Assembly: GCF_001905825.1 (NCBI RefSeq) | Contig: NZ_LIVV01000011.1 | Span: forward strand, 84,696-148,695 | DNA from: Streptomyces sp. CB02009 | GTDB taxonomy: Bacteria > Actinomycetota > Actinomycetes > Streptomycetales > Streptomycetaceae | DNA length: 64,000 nucleotides | Reading direction: 5' to 3' | Shown here: piece by piece, positions 25,121 through 32,306 of the stretch | Layout of the letters: each line of letters begins with the position of its first letter | Position numbering within the stretch: position 1 is the stretch's first letter | Notes under the pieces: generated by a model | The model's input: only the letters and a program-made list of their open reading frames with translations | Databases searched by the model: none | Told to the model about the DNA's origin: nothing | Position numbers and translations under genes: made by a program

Positions 25121-25254
25121 CCGCCCTCCGAGAGTGTTTTCGCTCCTGGAGGTGGTGGGTCAAGGGTGGAGCGCAGCGGAATCGGCGAAGCCGACGCGAC
25201 GAAGGAGCGCCCTTGACGCACCACCGGAAGGAGCGACTCTCGGAAAGAGGGCGG
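25121..25254 (-). repeat. 134-bp hairpin repeat unit, copy 2 (inverted)
   Basis: Same length as copy 1 and in opposite orientation, beginning CCGCCCTCCGAGAGTG and ending CTCGGAAAGAGGGCGG. The core 25157-25219 matches copy 1 without mismatch over 63 bp, while the outer stems have diverged slightly. It lies 64 nt from the end of the VOC gene. Confidence 0.8.
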
Positions 25255-25318
25255 TCCCACCCGTCACTCACACACCCGGCCCACCCCAAGAAACCCAAGA
25301 CCCGCACCCCACCCGTAC

Positions 25319-25780
25319 CTAGTCCAAGCAGAACTCGTTCCCCTCCGGGTCCGCCATCACGATCCACCCCGCGCTCATCGGCGGCTCCGGCTCGAAGCGG
25401 CGCAGCCGCTTTCCTCCCCGCGCGACCAGCCGTTCGCAGGCCGCCTCCAGCGCCGCCATCCTCTCCTCCCCCTCCAGCCCCGGCGCCGCCCGCACGTCGA
25501 GGTGCACCCGGTTCTTCGCCGTCTTCCCCTCCGGCACCTGCTGGAAGAACACCCGCGGCCCCTGCCCCTCCGGGTCCTCCAGGGCCGATCGCGTGTTGCG
25601 CTCCTCCTCCGGCACCCCCAGCTTCGCCAGGAACTCGTCCCACACGGCCAACGGGTCCGCCCCTTCCGGCAGTTCCACTCCCGGCGGGCCCGGATGGACG
25701 TACCCCAGCGCCTCGCGCCAGAAGGTCGACAGCGTCCTCGGGTCGTGTGCGTCGAACGTGACCTGGAATCGGCGGCTCAT
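25319..25780 (-). CDS. VOC/glyoxalase-like family protein
   Basis: 153-aa protein of the vicinal-oxygen-chelate fold with two beta-alpha-beta modules: QVTFDAHDPRTLSTFWREALGY at the N-terminus and RVHLDVRA...WIVMADPEGNEFCLD at the end. The final DPEGNEFC is the usual VOC metal-binding glutamate region. ATG at 25780 follows AAGGGAG. Substrate unknown. Divergent from the WYL regulator, with an inverted repeat between them; another VOC gene follows that regulator. Confidence 0.85.
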   Translation of the reverse strand: MSRRFQVTFDAHDPRTLSTFWREALGYVHPGPPGVELPEGADPLAVWDEFLAKLGVPEEERNTRSALEDPEGQGPRVFFQQVPEGKTAKNRVHLDVRAAPGLEGEERMAALEAACERLVARGGKRLRRFEPEPPMSAGWIVMADPEGNEFCLD

Positions 25781-25828
25781 CGTGCTGCTCCCTTCCTCGC
25801 GGTGTGATGGATCCACCCTGGCACCCGA

Positions 25829-25849
25829 GGCGGACAGGATCGGTCCGCC
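25829..25849. promoter_or_regulatory. Inverted repeat in VOC/WYL divergent promoter
   Basis: GGCGGAC and GTCCGCC separated by 7 nt lie between the two divergent starts (25780 and 25871). This is a reasonable operator for the adjacent regulator. Confidence 0.5.
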
Positions 25850-25870
25850 ACCTCTGGCAGGCTGGGCCAC

Positions 25871-26831
25871 ATGGACGAGCGAGGGACCACCGAGCGGGTA
25901 CTCACCCTCCTCGGGCTGCTGCAGCAACGCCGGTCCTGGTCCGGCCCCGAGCTTGCCGACCGGCTCGGCGTCACCCCGCGCACGGTGCGGCGCGACGTCG
26001 AGCGGCTGCGCACGCTCGGCTATCCGGTCCACGCCGGCCTGGGCGTGGGCGGCGGCTACCGGCTGGGCCGGGGGCAGGATCTGCCGCCCCTCCTCCTCGA
26101 CGACGAGGAGGCCATCGCGACCGCGGTCTCCCTGCTCGCCGGCGCGGCCGCCGGTTCCGGTGACGCCACGATCCGGGCACTGACAAAGCTGGACCAGGTG
26201 CTCCCGGCTGCGGCACGAGGTGCGCACCCTGTCGGGCTCGGTGGAGTTCTTCGGCTCGGGCCGCGCACCGGTCGACCCCGACGTCCTCATGACCCTGGCC
26301 GGGGCCTGCCGCGAGGAGGTCGAGGCGGGGTTCGACTACCCCTCCGGGGGCTCGGTCGGGCCGCGCCGGGTCGAACCCCATCGCCTGGTCGCCTCCGACC
26401 GCCGCTGGTACCTCCTCGCGTACGACCTCGACCGCGACGGCTGGCGCACCTTCCGCCTGGACAGGATGACGGCGGTCGCGGCCCGGACGTGGCGCTTCCG
26501 CCCGCGCCCCGCGCCCGACGCTGCGGAGTACGTGCAGGAGGGTGTCACGAGCCGGGTCTACGCCCACCGGGCACGCTTCCTCGTCCACGCTCCGGCGGCC
26601 ACGGTCCGCGCGCAGGTCCCGGCCTCGGCGGCGGTCGTCCACGAGCGGGGCGAGGACCGTTGCGAGGTCCTGAGCGGCGCGGCGAGCCTCGACCGCGTCC
26701 TCATGCACGTACTCCTCCTCGGGCACGAGTTCGAGCTGCTCGATCCCCCGGAGCTCAGGGACCGCTGCCAGGCTCTGGCGGAGAAGCTCCTGTCCGCTGC
26801 CTCCACCCGGTGGCCGCGCCGTCCTGCCTAG
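25871..26831 (+). pseudogene. WYL-domain (YafY-type) transcriptional regulator, frameshifted
   Basis: Two reading frames together make one regulator of about 319 aa. The first frame from ATG 25871 gives an HTH_11/DeoR-like domain (ERVLTLLGLLQQRRSWSGPELADRLGVTPRTVRRDVERL) up to LTKLDQVLPA. From about 26206 homology continues in the next frame (LRHEVRTLSGSVEFF...) through the WYL domain (RRVEPHRLVASDRRWYLLAYDLD) to 26831. Loss of about 5 nt (or an equivalent shift) near 26203-26212 breaks the gene. It may be a real mutation or a sequencing error; the remaining sequence is not degraded, so the event is recent if real. Confidence 0.8.
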
Positions 26832-26841
26832 ACTGGCGGCC

Positions 26842-27225
26842 ATGGCATGCCGCATCAGTGAACTGGTCATCGACTGCGCCGATCCCGAGCGACTCGCCGC
26901 GTTCTGGAGCGAGGTCCTCGGGTACGTGGAGCTCGGCCGTGACGACGACGGGAGCATCGAGATCGGGCCGCCCGGCGTCGGCTTCGGCGGGCCGCAGCCG
27001 ACCCTCATCCTCAGTCCCAGCAGCGATCCGCGCTCCGGGAAGCTCCCGCTCCACATCGACGTCAACCCCACCGACCGCGACCAGGAGGCGGAGTTGGAGC
27101 GGCTGCTCGCGCTCGGCGCCAGGCGGGCGGACGTGGGTCAGACCGGGGCCGAGAACTGGCACGTCCTGGTCGACCCGGAGGGCAACGAGTTCTGCCTCCT
27201 GTACCGCCGCCTCCAGCCGCTCTGA
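26842..27225 (+). CDS. VOC-family protein
   Basis: 127-aa single-module VOC protein: ISELVIDCADPERLAAFWSEVLGYVELG at the N-terminus, LPLHIDVNPTDRDQEAELERLLALGA in the middle and WHVLVDPEGNEFCLLYRR at the end. It is similar in plan to the VOC protein at 25319 but shorter. Starts 10 nt after the WYL regulator frame ends, so it is probably cotranscribed and formerly regulated with it. Substrate unknown. Confidence 0.85.
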   Translation: MACRISELVIDCADPERLAAFWSEVLGYVELGRDDDGSIEIGPPGVGFGGPQPTLILSPSSDPRSGKLPLHIDVNPTDRDQEAELERLLALGARRADVGQTGAENWHVLVDPEGNEFCLLYRRLQPL

Positions 27226-27280
27226 GCCACCACCACGGAACCGGGCCGGGCGGAGGGCGGGCGGGGCTCACCGGCCACAG

Positions 27281-27310
27281 TCCGGTCGGGTCCGGTCGGG
27301 TCCGGTCGGC
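27281..27310. repeat. Three tandem copies of TCCGGTCGGG
   Basis: Decamer repeated three times (last base C in the third copy) in the gap between the VOC gene and the DUF1203 gene. Confidence 0.6.
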
Positions 27311-27382
27311 TGGGCGCCGCCGCCGCACCGCCGCGTCCGAATTCCGCCAGCGGCCGCCTCGCCGCCACGCGACGCTGGCCGT

Positions 27383-27901
27383 ATGAGCACTCAGACCACC
27401 ACCACGACCGCATACGACGCCCGCCCCATCGGGCCCTCCGCCCTCGCCGAGCTGCGGGTCACCGACGACGCGGGCCGCGTCTGCGTTCCGTACTCCGCCG
27501 ACGAGGGCGGCGACCCGCTCCGCTGCTGTCTGCGTCTCTCCGTCCCCGGCGAGCGGATCGCGCTCGTCTCGTACGCGCCGCTGCGGCGCTGGGCGGCCGA
27601 GACGGGGGCAGAGCCGGGCGCGTACGACGAGCAGGGCCCCGTCTTCGTCCACGCCGAGGAGTGCGGCGGGCCCGCGCCGTCGGAGGCGTACCCCTTCGCC
27701 CGGGCGGAGGCGCTCAGGACCGTGCGTCGCTACGACGCGGCGGGCCGCATCGTCGGGGGCCGGCTGCTTGAGATTCCGGCGGCGACGTCCGAGGGCTTCG
27801 ACCGGGCGTTCGCCGAGGCGTTCGCCGACCCGGCCGTGGCGCTGGTCCACGTCCGGGCGGTCGAGTACGGCTGCTTCCACTTCGAGGTCCGTCGCCCCTG
27901 A
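27383..27901 (+). CDS. DUF1203 domain-containing protein
   Basis: 172-aa soluble protein with the DUF1203 pattern: GGDPLRCCLRLSVPGERIALVSYAP near residue 50, GPVFVHAEECGG near 88, YDAAGRIVGGRLLEI near 118, and a conserved end VHVRAVEYGCFHFEVRR. The family is widespread in bacteria and uncharacterised. ATG at 27383 lacks a good ribosome-binding site. It is a single gene. Confidence 0.8.
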   Translation: MSTQTTTTTAYDARPIGPSALAELRVTDDAGRVCVPYSADEGGDPLRCCLRLSVPGERIALVSYAPLRRWAAETGAEPGAYDEQGPVFVHAEECGGPAPSEAYPFARAEALRTVRRYDAAGRIVGGRLLEIPAATSEGFDRAFAEAFADPAVALVHVRAVEYGCFHFEVRRP

Positions 27902-27925
27902 GCGGCGGGCGCCCCGCCGGCCCGT

Positions 27926-28885
27926 TCAGCGGGACGGCGTCTGGAGCCAGGGCCTGCGCCCGGGGCCGGTCGGGTGGGTGCCCGTGACGCCCATGACGAC
28001 CGAGTAGAGGCTGGTCTCGGCGGCGATGAAGAGGCGGTTGCGCTTGGCTCCGCCCCAGGTGATGTTGGCGACGGCCTCGGGCACGTTCAGCCGGCCGATC
28101 AGGGTGCCGTCGGGGTCGTAGCAGTGCACGCCGTCGCCCATGGCGGCCGCCCAGAGCCGGCCGCCGTCGTCGAAGCGGAGGTTGTCGAAGCGGGCGGCCG
28201 CACGGGCTCCGGCCTCGGCGAAGACGTCGCCGTCCGAAAGGGTTCCGTCCTCGCGCACGTCGAAGACCCGGATGAGGCCCGCCCGGGTGTCGGAGACGAA
28301 GAGCTGCCGTTCGTCGGCCGAGAAGACGAGGCCGTTGGGGGCGGCGAAGCAGTCGGCGACCAGGCGTACTTCGCCGGTGGCGGGGTCGACGCGGTAGACG
28401 TTGTTGGCGCCGATCTCGCTCTCCGCGCGGTAGCCCTCGTAGTCGCTGGTGATGCCGAAGTCCGGGTCGGAGAACCAGATGGAGCCGTCGGACTTCACCG
28501 TCGCGTCGTTCGGGCTGTTGAGGCGCTTGCCCTGCCAGCGGTCGGCGAGGACGGTGATCGTGCCGTCGTGTTCGGTGCGGGTGACCCGGCGGTTGCCCTG
28601 CTCACAGGTGATCAGACGGCCCTGGCGGTCGAGGGTGTTGCCGTTGGTGTGCCCCGCGGTGCGACGGAAGACGGCGACGTCGCCGGTCTCCTCGTCCCAG
28701 CGCAGCATTCGGTCGTTGGGGATGTCGCTCCAGACCAACTGCCTCCATGCGGGCAGGTAGATCGGGCCCTCGGCCCAGCGGCAGCCGGTGTGGAGGACCT
28801 CCAGGCCGTCGTCGCCGTTCATGCAGCGGCCGGTACGGAACCGGTCGTCGAACATCTCGTACAGTGCGGGGCGCTCGCTGGTCAT
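27926..28885 (-). CDS. SMP-30/gluconolactonase-family lactonase
   Basis: 319-aa six-bladed beta-propeller hydrolase of sugar lactones. Metal ligands are expected at the Glu of GCRWAEGPIYLP near residue 39, in LNSPNDATVKSDGSIWFSDPDFG around 124 and in FAAPNGLVFSADERQLFVSDT around 190. ATG at 28885 follows AAGGAA. Divergent from an Lrp/AsnC regulator that may control it. Substrate not determinable; the KDPG aldolase gene of the window is 6 kb away, so a shared pathway is speculative. Confidence 0.88.
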   Translation of the reverse strand: MTSERPALYEMFDDRFRTGRCMNGDDGLEVLHTGCRWAEGPIYLPAWRQLVWSDIPNDRMLRWDEETGDVAVFRRTAGHTNGNTLDRQGRLITCEQGNRRVTRTEHDGTITVLADRWQGKRLNSPNDATVKSDGSIWFSDPDFGITSDYEGYRAESEIGANNVYRVDPATGEVRLVADCFAAPNGLVFSADERQLFVSDTRAGLIRVFDVREDGTLSDGDVFAEAGARAAARFDNLRFDDGGRLWAAAMGDGVHCYDPDGTLIGRLNVPEAVANITWGGAKRNRLFIAAETSLYSVVMGVTGTHPTGPGRRPWLQTPSR

Positions 28886-28993
28886 GCGGGTTCCTTCCCA
28901 TCCACACGGATGCCGTTCCGAATGTCGTACGGCGCGAAGAGAAGACTGCCGAATGAGATACGGTCTCGACAAGATCGGACCGAATGGAGAGTT

Positions 28994-29443
28994 GTGGATC
29001 ACATCGATCGCGTCCTGCTGGCCCAGCTCCAGCAGGACGCCGGCCAGTCCTACGCCGCGCTGGGCCAGGCCGTGGGCCTCTCGGCCGGGGCGGCCCATGA
29101 GCGCGTACGGAAGCTGAGGGAGCGCGGCGCGATCCGCCGCACCACCGTCGAGGTGGACCCGGCGGCGGTGGGCGGAGCCGTCCTGGCGTACGTGATGGTC
29201 GACTCGGTCGCGTGGATGGGCGATTCGGCCGAGGACTTCGCCGCGCTCCCCGAGATCCTGGAGGCGCACGTCATCGCGGGCAGCGCGTCGGTGCTCGTGA
29301 AGGTCAGGACGGCGACCACGGAGCGGCTGCAGGACGTGCTGCGCCGGATCTACGCGATCGAAGGCGTCAGCGGAACGCAGGCCACGGTCGTCCTGGAGAC
29401 CTTCTTCGAGCGGCCGGTCTCCCCGGAGCTCGGCGCCGGGTGA
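28994..29443 (+). CDS. Lrp/AsnC-family transcriptional regulator
   Basis: 149-aa feast/famine regulator. An AsnC-type HTH (VDHIDRVLLAQLQQDAGQSYAALGQAVGLS, residues 1-50) is followed by a RAM ligand-binding domain (AVGGAVLAYVMVDS, then IAGSASVLVKVRT and ATVVLETFFERP). GTG start at 28994 follows GGAG. Divergent from the SMP-30 lactonase, which is a likely target. Ends 7 nt before a strong hairpin shared with the convergent rnpB. Confidence 0.88.
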   Translation: MDHIDRVLLAQLQQDAGQSYAALGQAVGLSAGAAHERVRKLRERGAIRRTTVEVDPAAVGGAVLAYVMVDSVAWMGDSAEDFAALPEILEAHVIAGSASVLVKVRTATTERLQDVLRRIYAIEGVSGTQATVVLETFFERPVSPELGAG

Positions 29444-29450
29444 ACGGGAA

Positions 29451-29485
29451 GGGCCCCCGCCCGGCGCACTGCCGGACGGGGGCCT
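29451..29485. terminator. Bidirectional terminator between lrp-like gene and rnpB
   Basis: GGGCCCCCGCCCGGC (29451-29465) pairs with GCCGGACGGGGGCCT (29471-29485) around a 5-nt loop. It can end both the regulator gene and the oppositely transcribed RNase P RNA. Confidence 0.85.
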
Positions 29486-29500
29486 CCCACGTGGGCCGAC

Positions 29501-29904
29501 AGACGAGTCGGGCTGTACGCCGGGTTCTGTCCCCCGGGACCTCGCGGTCGTCGGGGCGACGGCCATCCATCTAGGACCGGCGTTGCCACCGGCCTCCTGC
29601 GGTCTACCCGCGGACTCGGGCGAGCAGCCCTCGAACATCCGCGCAGGGACACCGAGGTGTCCCCTCTTGACCTTGCTCCGAGTGGGGTTTACCTAGCCGC
29701 CTGAGTCACCTCAGGCGCTGGTGGTCTCTTACACCACCGTTTCACCCTTACCGGGGACCGAAGTCCCCGGCGGTCTGTTTTCTGTGGCACTGTCCCGCGG
29801 GTCACCCCGGGTGGCCGTTAGCCACCACCCTGCTCTGTGGAGCCCGGACGTTCCTCGGGAAGATCCGAGGATCTCCACGCGGCCGCCCGCCCGGCTCGTC
29901 TGCC
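29501..29904 (-). ncRNA. rnpB: RNase P RNA component, class A
   Basis: Catalytic RNA that matures tRNA 5' ends. On the minus strand the universally conserved blocks appear in order: GAGGAACGTCCGGGCTCCA with CAGGGTGGTGGCTAACGGC, then GGGTGAAACGGTGGTGTAAG with AGACCACCAG, then GTAAACCCC, and a 3' block ACAGAACCCGGCGTAC. The ends pair as helix P1 (AGACGAGCCGGG with CCCGACTCGTCT). Length about 404 nt, normal for Streptomyces. A TAGCAT -10-like element at 29914-29919 supports the 5' end within a few bases. Confidence 0.96.
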
Positions 29905-29944
29905 GTGCCGACCATGCTACCCGGCGATCAGGAGGCCGAAGGAC

Positions 29945-30541
29945 TCAGAGGAAGTCGGCGGTCTCCAGGTCGAAGCCGAAGGGGGCGGGGAGCAGGAGGG
30001 GCTTGCCGAAGGGTGCGAGGTCCCGCCGGAGGTACTCGCCGCCCTCCGGGTCGCTGAAGAGCGTCACAGTCGAAGTGTCCCGGTCGACGAGCAGGTAGAG
30101 CGGGATGCCGCCGCGGGCGTAGCAGCGGCGCTTGATGTCACGGTCGACGTTCGGGCGGCGCGAGGTGACTTCGAGAACGAGGGCAACGCCCTCGCACGGC
30201 ATCCACGGGTCCGCGCCCCGGAACAGACGCCGGGCCTCCGGCGCGAAAGTCCCGTCGGGGATGACGTGATCCCTCGGAGCCCCAGGGGCCTCCTTCAGGG
30301 TGAGGCCCTTGTTCCCGGAGAAGTCCATCCCGGTCACCGACGTGCGGATCACCTGCGTGACAATCCGGCTGATGTAGTCCTCGTGGTCCCCGTCCGGCGG
30401 CGGCGTCACGACGATCTCCCCTTCGATCAGCTCCGCCCGGAAGCCCTCCGGCGTCTCCAGCGCCAGGAAGCCCTCCAGCAGGCCGTCGGCCTGCGTGAGT
30501 GGTGCGTGCGGCATGGCAGTCATGTCGTGATCGTCGGACAT
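29945..30541 (-). CDS. Uma2-family (DUF820) putative endonuclease
   Basis: 198-aa protein of the PD-(D/E)xK-like Uma2 family common in actinobacteria and cyanobacteria. Family motifs are GFRAELIEGEIVVTPPPDGDH near residue 35, VIPDGTF near 90, EVTSRRPNVDRDIKRRCYA around 120-140 and IPLYLLVDRDT. Asp and Glu/Lys candidates for the active site are present (PDG, VLEVTS). Biological role unknown; family members are often multicopy. Met7 or Met10 are alternative starts. Confidence 0.85.
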   Translation of the reverse strand: MSDDHDMTAMPHAPLTQADGLLEGFLALETPEGFRAELIEGEIVVTPPPDGDHEDYISRIVTQVIRTSVTGMDFSGNKGLTLKEAPGAPRDHVIPDGTFAPEARRLFRGADPWMPCEGVALVLEVTSRRPNVDRDIKRRCYARGGIPLYLLVDRDTSTVTLFSDPEGGEYLRRDLAPFGKPLLLPAPFGFDLETADFL

Positions 30542-30620
30542 CGAGGCACCCGCCGTCCCTGTGATCGAGGTCGTTCCCCCGATCGTGGCACATGATCGGG
30601 GACGGTCCCTGGAGTGACGC

Positions 30621-30650
30621 TTGACCTTGCCGTAGCGTCAGGGTTTCTAC
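30621..30650 (+). promoter_or_regulatory. Promoter with internal MerR-type dyad
   Basis: TTGACC (30621-30626) and TTCTAC (30645-30650) are spaced 18 nt. Inside the spacer is the imperfect dyad ACCTTGCCG-tag-CGTCAGGGT (30624-30644). The expected start of transcription is at or next to the ATG at 30658, so the mRNA is probably leaderless. This arrangement is typical of promoters twisted open by MerR regulators. Confidence 0.65.
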
Positions 30651-30657
30651 TGGGGCC

Positions 30658-31428
30658 ATGCGTATCGGCGAGATCGCCGCGCTGGTCGGGGTCACCCCCC
30701 GTGCCGTGCGGCACTACCACCAGTCGGGTCTGCTGCCCGAGCCCGCGCGGCGGGCCAACGGGTACCGGGAGTACGGCGTCCGGGACGCCGTCCTGCTCGC
30801 CCGTGTCCGGCGGCTCACCGAGCTGGGGCTCGGGCTCGACGAGGTACGGGTCGTGCTCGCCGACGACGAGGGGCGCGGGCTCGTCGAGGTGCTGGAGGAG
30901 CTGGCGGAGGACCTGGTGCGCCAGGAGGCGGAGATCCGGGCGCGGCGGGAGCGGCTGGCCGGCCTCCTCGACGAGGCCAGGGCCGGGCGGCTGCCCGCCG
31001 ACGGGCCGCTGTCGCCGGAGCTCACCTCGCTGCTGGCCGGTCTGGGTGAGCTGCCCGATTCCCCGATGGCGGCGAAGGACCGGCAGATCCTGGCCCTGAT
31101 GGACGTCGTCGTGCCCGAGGGGGAGCGGGCCCGGCTGATGGGTCTGATGGAGGGGGCGGCCGAGCACGCGCGTGAGGTGTACCCGCTGCTCGACGCGCTC
31201 TCCGGAGCGGCGGCGGACGACCCGCGGGTCGCCGAGGCCGCGCGGGTGCTCGCCGGCTGCCTGCCGGACGAGCTGGGGGCGGACATGCCGTCCGGGGCGC
31301 CGGGCGAGGCCGGTGCCTTCGACGCCTCCCTCGCGGACGCCCTCTTCGCGGACCTCGCTCCGGCGCAGTCCGCGGCCGTCCACCTGGCGATGCGCCTGGT
31401 ACGGGAACGACGGGAGCGGGGCCGATGA
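30658..31428 (+). CDS. MerR-family transcriptional regulator
   Basis: 256-aa regulator. The winged HTH (MRIGEIAALVGVTPRAVRHYHQSGLLPEP, then GYREYGVRDAVLLARVRRLTELGLGLDEVR) is followed by a coiled-coil (about 85-115) and a C-terminal helical domain of about 130 residues that might bind a ligand; there are no metal-binding cysteines of the MerR/CueR kind. It probably acts on its own promoter, which has a dyad. Stop overlaps the start of a membrane protein gene (ATGA), so the two form an operon. Confidence 0.9.
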   Translation: MRIGEIAALVGVTPRAVRHYHQSGLLPEPARRANGYREYGVRDAVLLARVRRLTELGLGLDEVRVVLADDEGRGLVEVLEELAEDLVRQEAEIRARRERLAGLLDEARAGRLPADGPLSPELTSLLAGLGELPDSPMAAKDRQILALMDVVVPEGERARLMGLMEGAAEHAREVYPLLDALSGAAADDPRVAEAARVLAGCLPDELGADMPSGAPGEAGAFDASLADALFADLAPAQSAAVHLAMRLVRERRERGR

Positions 31429-32306
31429 GGGGAGCACAGGTGAAGGGTGAAGGGAGCGGGACGAGGAGGGGTGGTGTGCGTCTTCTGCGGTGCGTCGCCT
31501 ACGCCGTGCTCCCCGCCGAGCTCGTCCTCGCCGTCCTGCTCGTCGGCGGGGTCCGGATGCCCGCCGCCGTGTGGGCCGGCGCCGAGCTCCTCGTCGGCGC
31601 GCTCGTGCTCGCCGAGGGCGTCTCGTACCTGCGACTGCGTCGTGAGGGGCTGTCCCGGCGGGAGGCCGTGGCCGAGCTCGTGCCGGAGGGCGTGCTGCGG
31701 ATCGTCGGGCACGAGCTGCGGATCATGGCGAGTCTGGGGCGGTGGGTGGCACGGCGTCCGCACGGGGTGGAGGGTGCCGACGGCGTGTTCCCGCACGCGC
31801 GGGACCAGGCGGCGCTCATGTACGGCTTCGCGTTCGTGTGCGTGGTCGAGAGCGTGGGCATGGCGTACCTGCTCGCCGACTGGCCGGTCGTGCACGCGGT
31901 CGTCCTGGTCCTGGACGTGTACACCGTGCTGTTCGTCCTCGGCCTGCACGCCGCCGCGGTGACGCGGCCGCACACCCTCGCGGGGGACGTCCTGCGGCTG
32001 CGTCAGGCCGCGCACGTCGACGTGTCCGTGCCGCTCGACCGGATCGCGTCCGTCCGGCACGAGCTGGTGTTCTCGCACGAAAAGGCCGAGGGGGAGCTGA
32101 ACCTGGCCGTCGGCTCCCAGACCTCCCTCACCGTCGAGCTGACCGAGCCGGTCGACGCGCCGCGGTTCTTCGGCGCGCCCCGCCCGGTGCGGCTGATCCG
32201 CTTCCACGCCGACGACGCGCGTGCCCTGTACCGGGAGCTCGGCGGGGCCGTCACGCGGGCGCGAACAGCACCTTCGCCGTCCCCGGGTCCGCCTCCGCGA
32301 GTCTGA
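31425..32306 (+). CDS. Membrane protein translationally coupled to MerR regulator
   Basis: 293-aa protein with four or five predicted transmembrane helices: RCVAYAVLPAELVLAVLLVGG, AAVWAGAELLVGALVLAEGV, MYGFAFVCVVESVGMAYLL and VVHAVVLVLDVYTVLFVLGL. The C-terminal soluble part (from about residue 195) contains VPLDRIASVRHELVFSHE and LTVELTEPVDAPRF, a PH-like domain pattern often seen in membrane proteins. No transporter family recognised. ATG at 31425 overlaps the merR stop; the 3' end overlaps the convergent RNB gene by 56 nt. Confidence 0.75.
   Translation: MRGAQVKGEGSGTRRGGVRLLRCVAYAVLPAELVLAVLLVGGVRMPAAVWAGAELLVGALVLAEGVSYLRLRREGLSRREAVAELVPEGVLRIVGHELRIMASLGRWVARRPHGVEGADGVFPHARDQAALMYGFAFVCVVESVGMAYLLADWPVVHAVVLVLDVYTVLFVLGLHAAAVTRPHTLAGDVLRLRQAAHVDVSVPLDRIASVRHELVFSHEKAEGELNLAVGSQTSLTVELTEPVDAPRFFGAPRPVRLIRFHADDARALYRELGGAVTRARTAPSPSPGPPPRV

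Larger units (their letters stand above)
24403..25318. other. 0.9-kb noncoding region with long imperfect inverted repeat
   Basis: No gene with a plausible start and codon pattern is seen between the serine hydrolase gene and the convergent VOC gene. Most of the stretch folds back on itself about a centre near 24886 (GGGCGATTCGCCC). Matching blocks include GGCCCCGCTGGTCAC near 24807 with GTGACCAGCGGGGCC near 24964, and TTGAATGGGG near 24747 with CCCCATTCAA near 25027, in addition to the two 134-bp units listed separately. The arms differ by small insertions and substitutions. Confidence 0.8.

Noticed and set aside
24481..25254. Insertion sequence or composite transposon flanked by the inverted 134-bp units
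   Set aside because: No transposase or passenger gene lies between them and no target-site duplication could be recognised; a non-autonomous element remains possible.
25871..27901. A single 676-aa open frame joining the HTH domain to DUF1203
   Set aside because: The middle part has out-of-frame composition, while the WYL and VOC proteins are clearly encoded in other frames. The two ends belong to separate genes.
29505..29900. Coding frames across the rnpB locus
   Set aside because: The sequence contains all conserved class A RNase P RNA blocks; overlapping frames are accidental.
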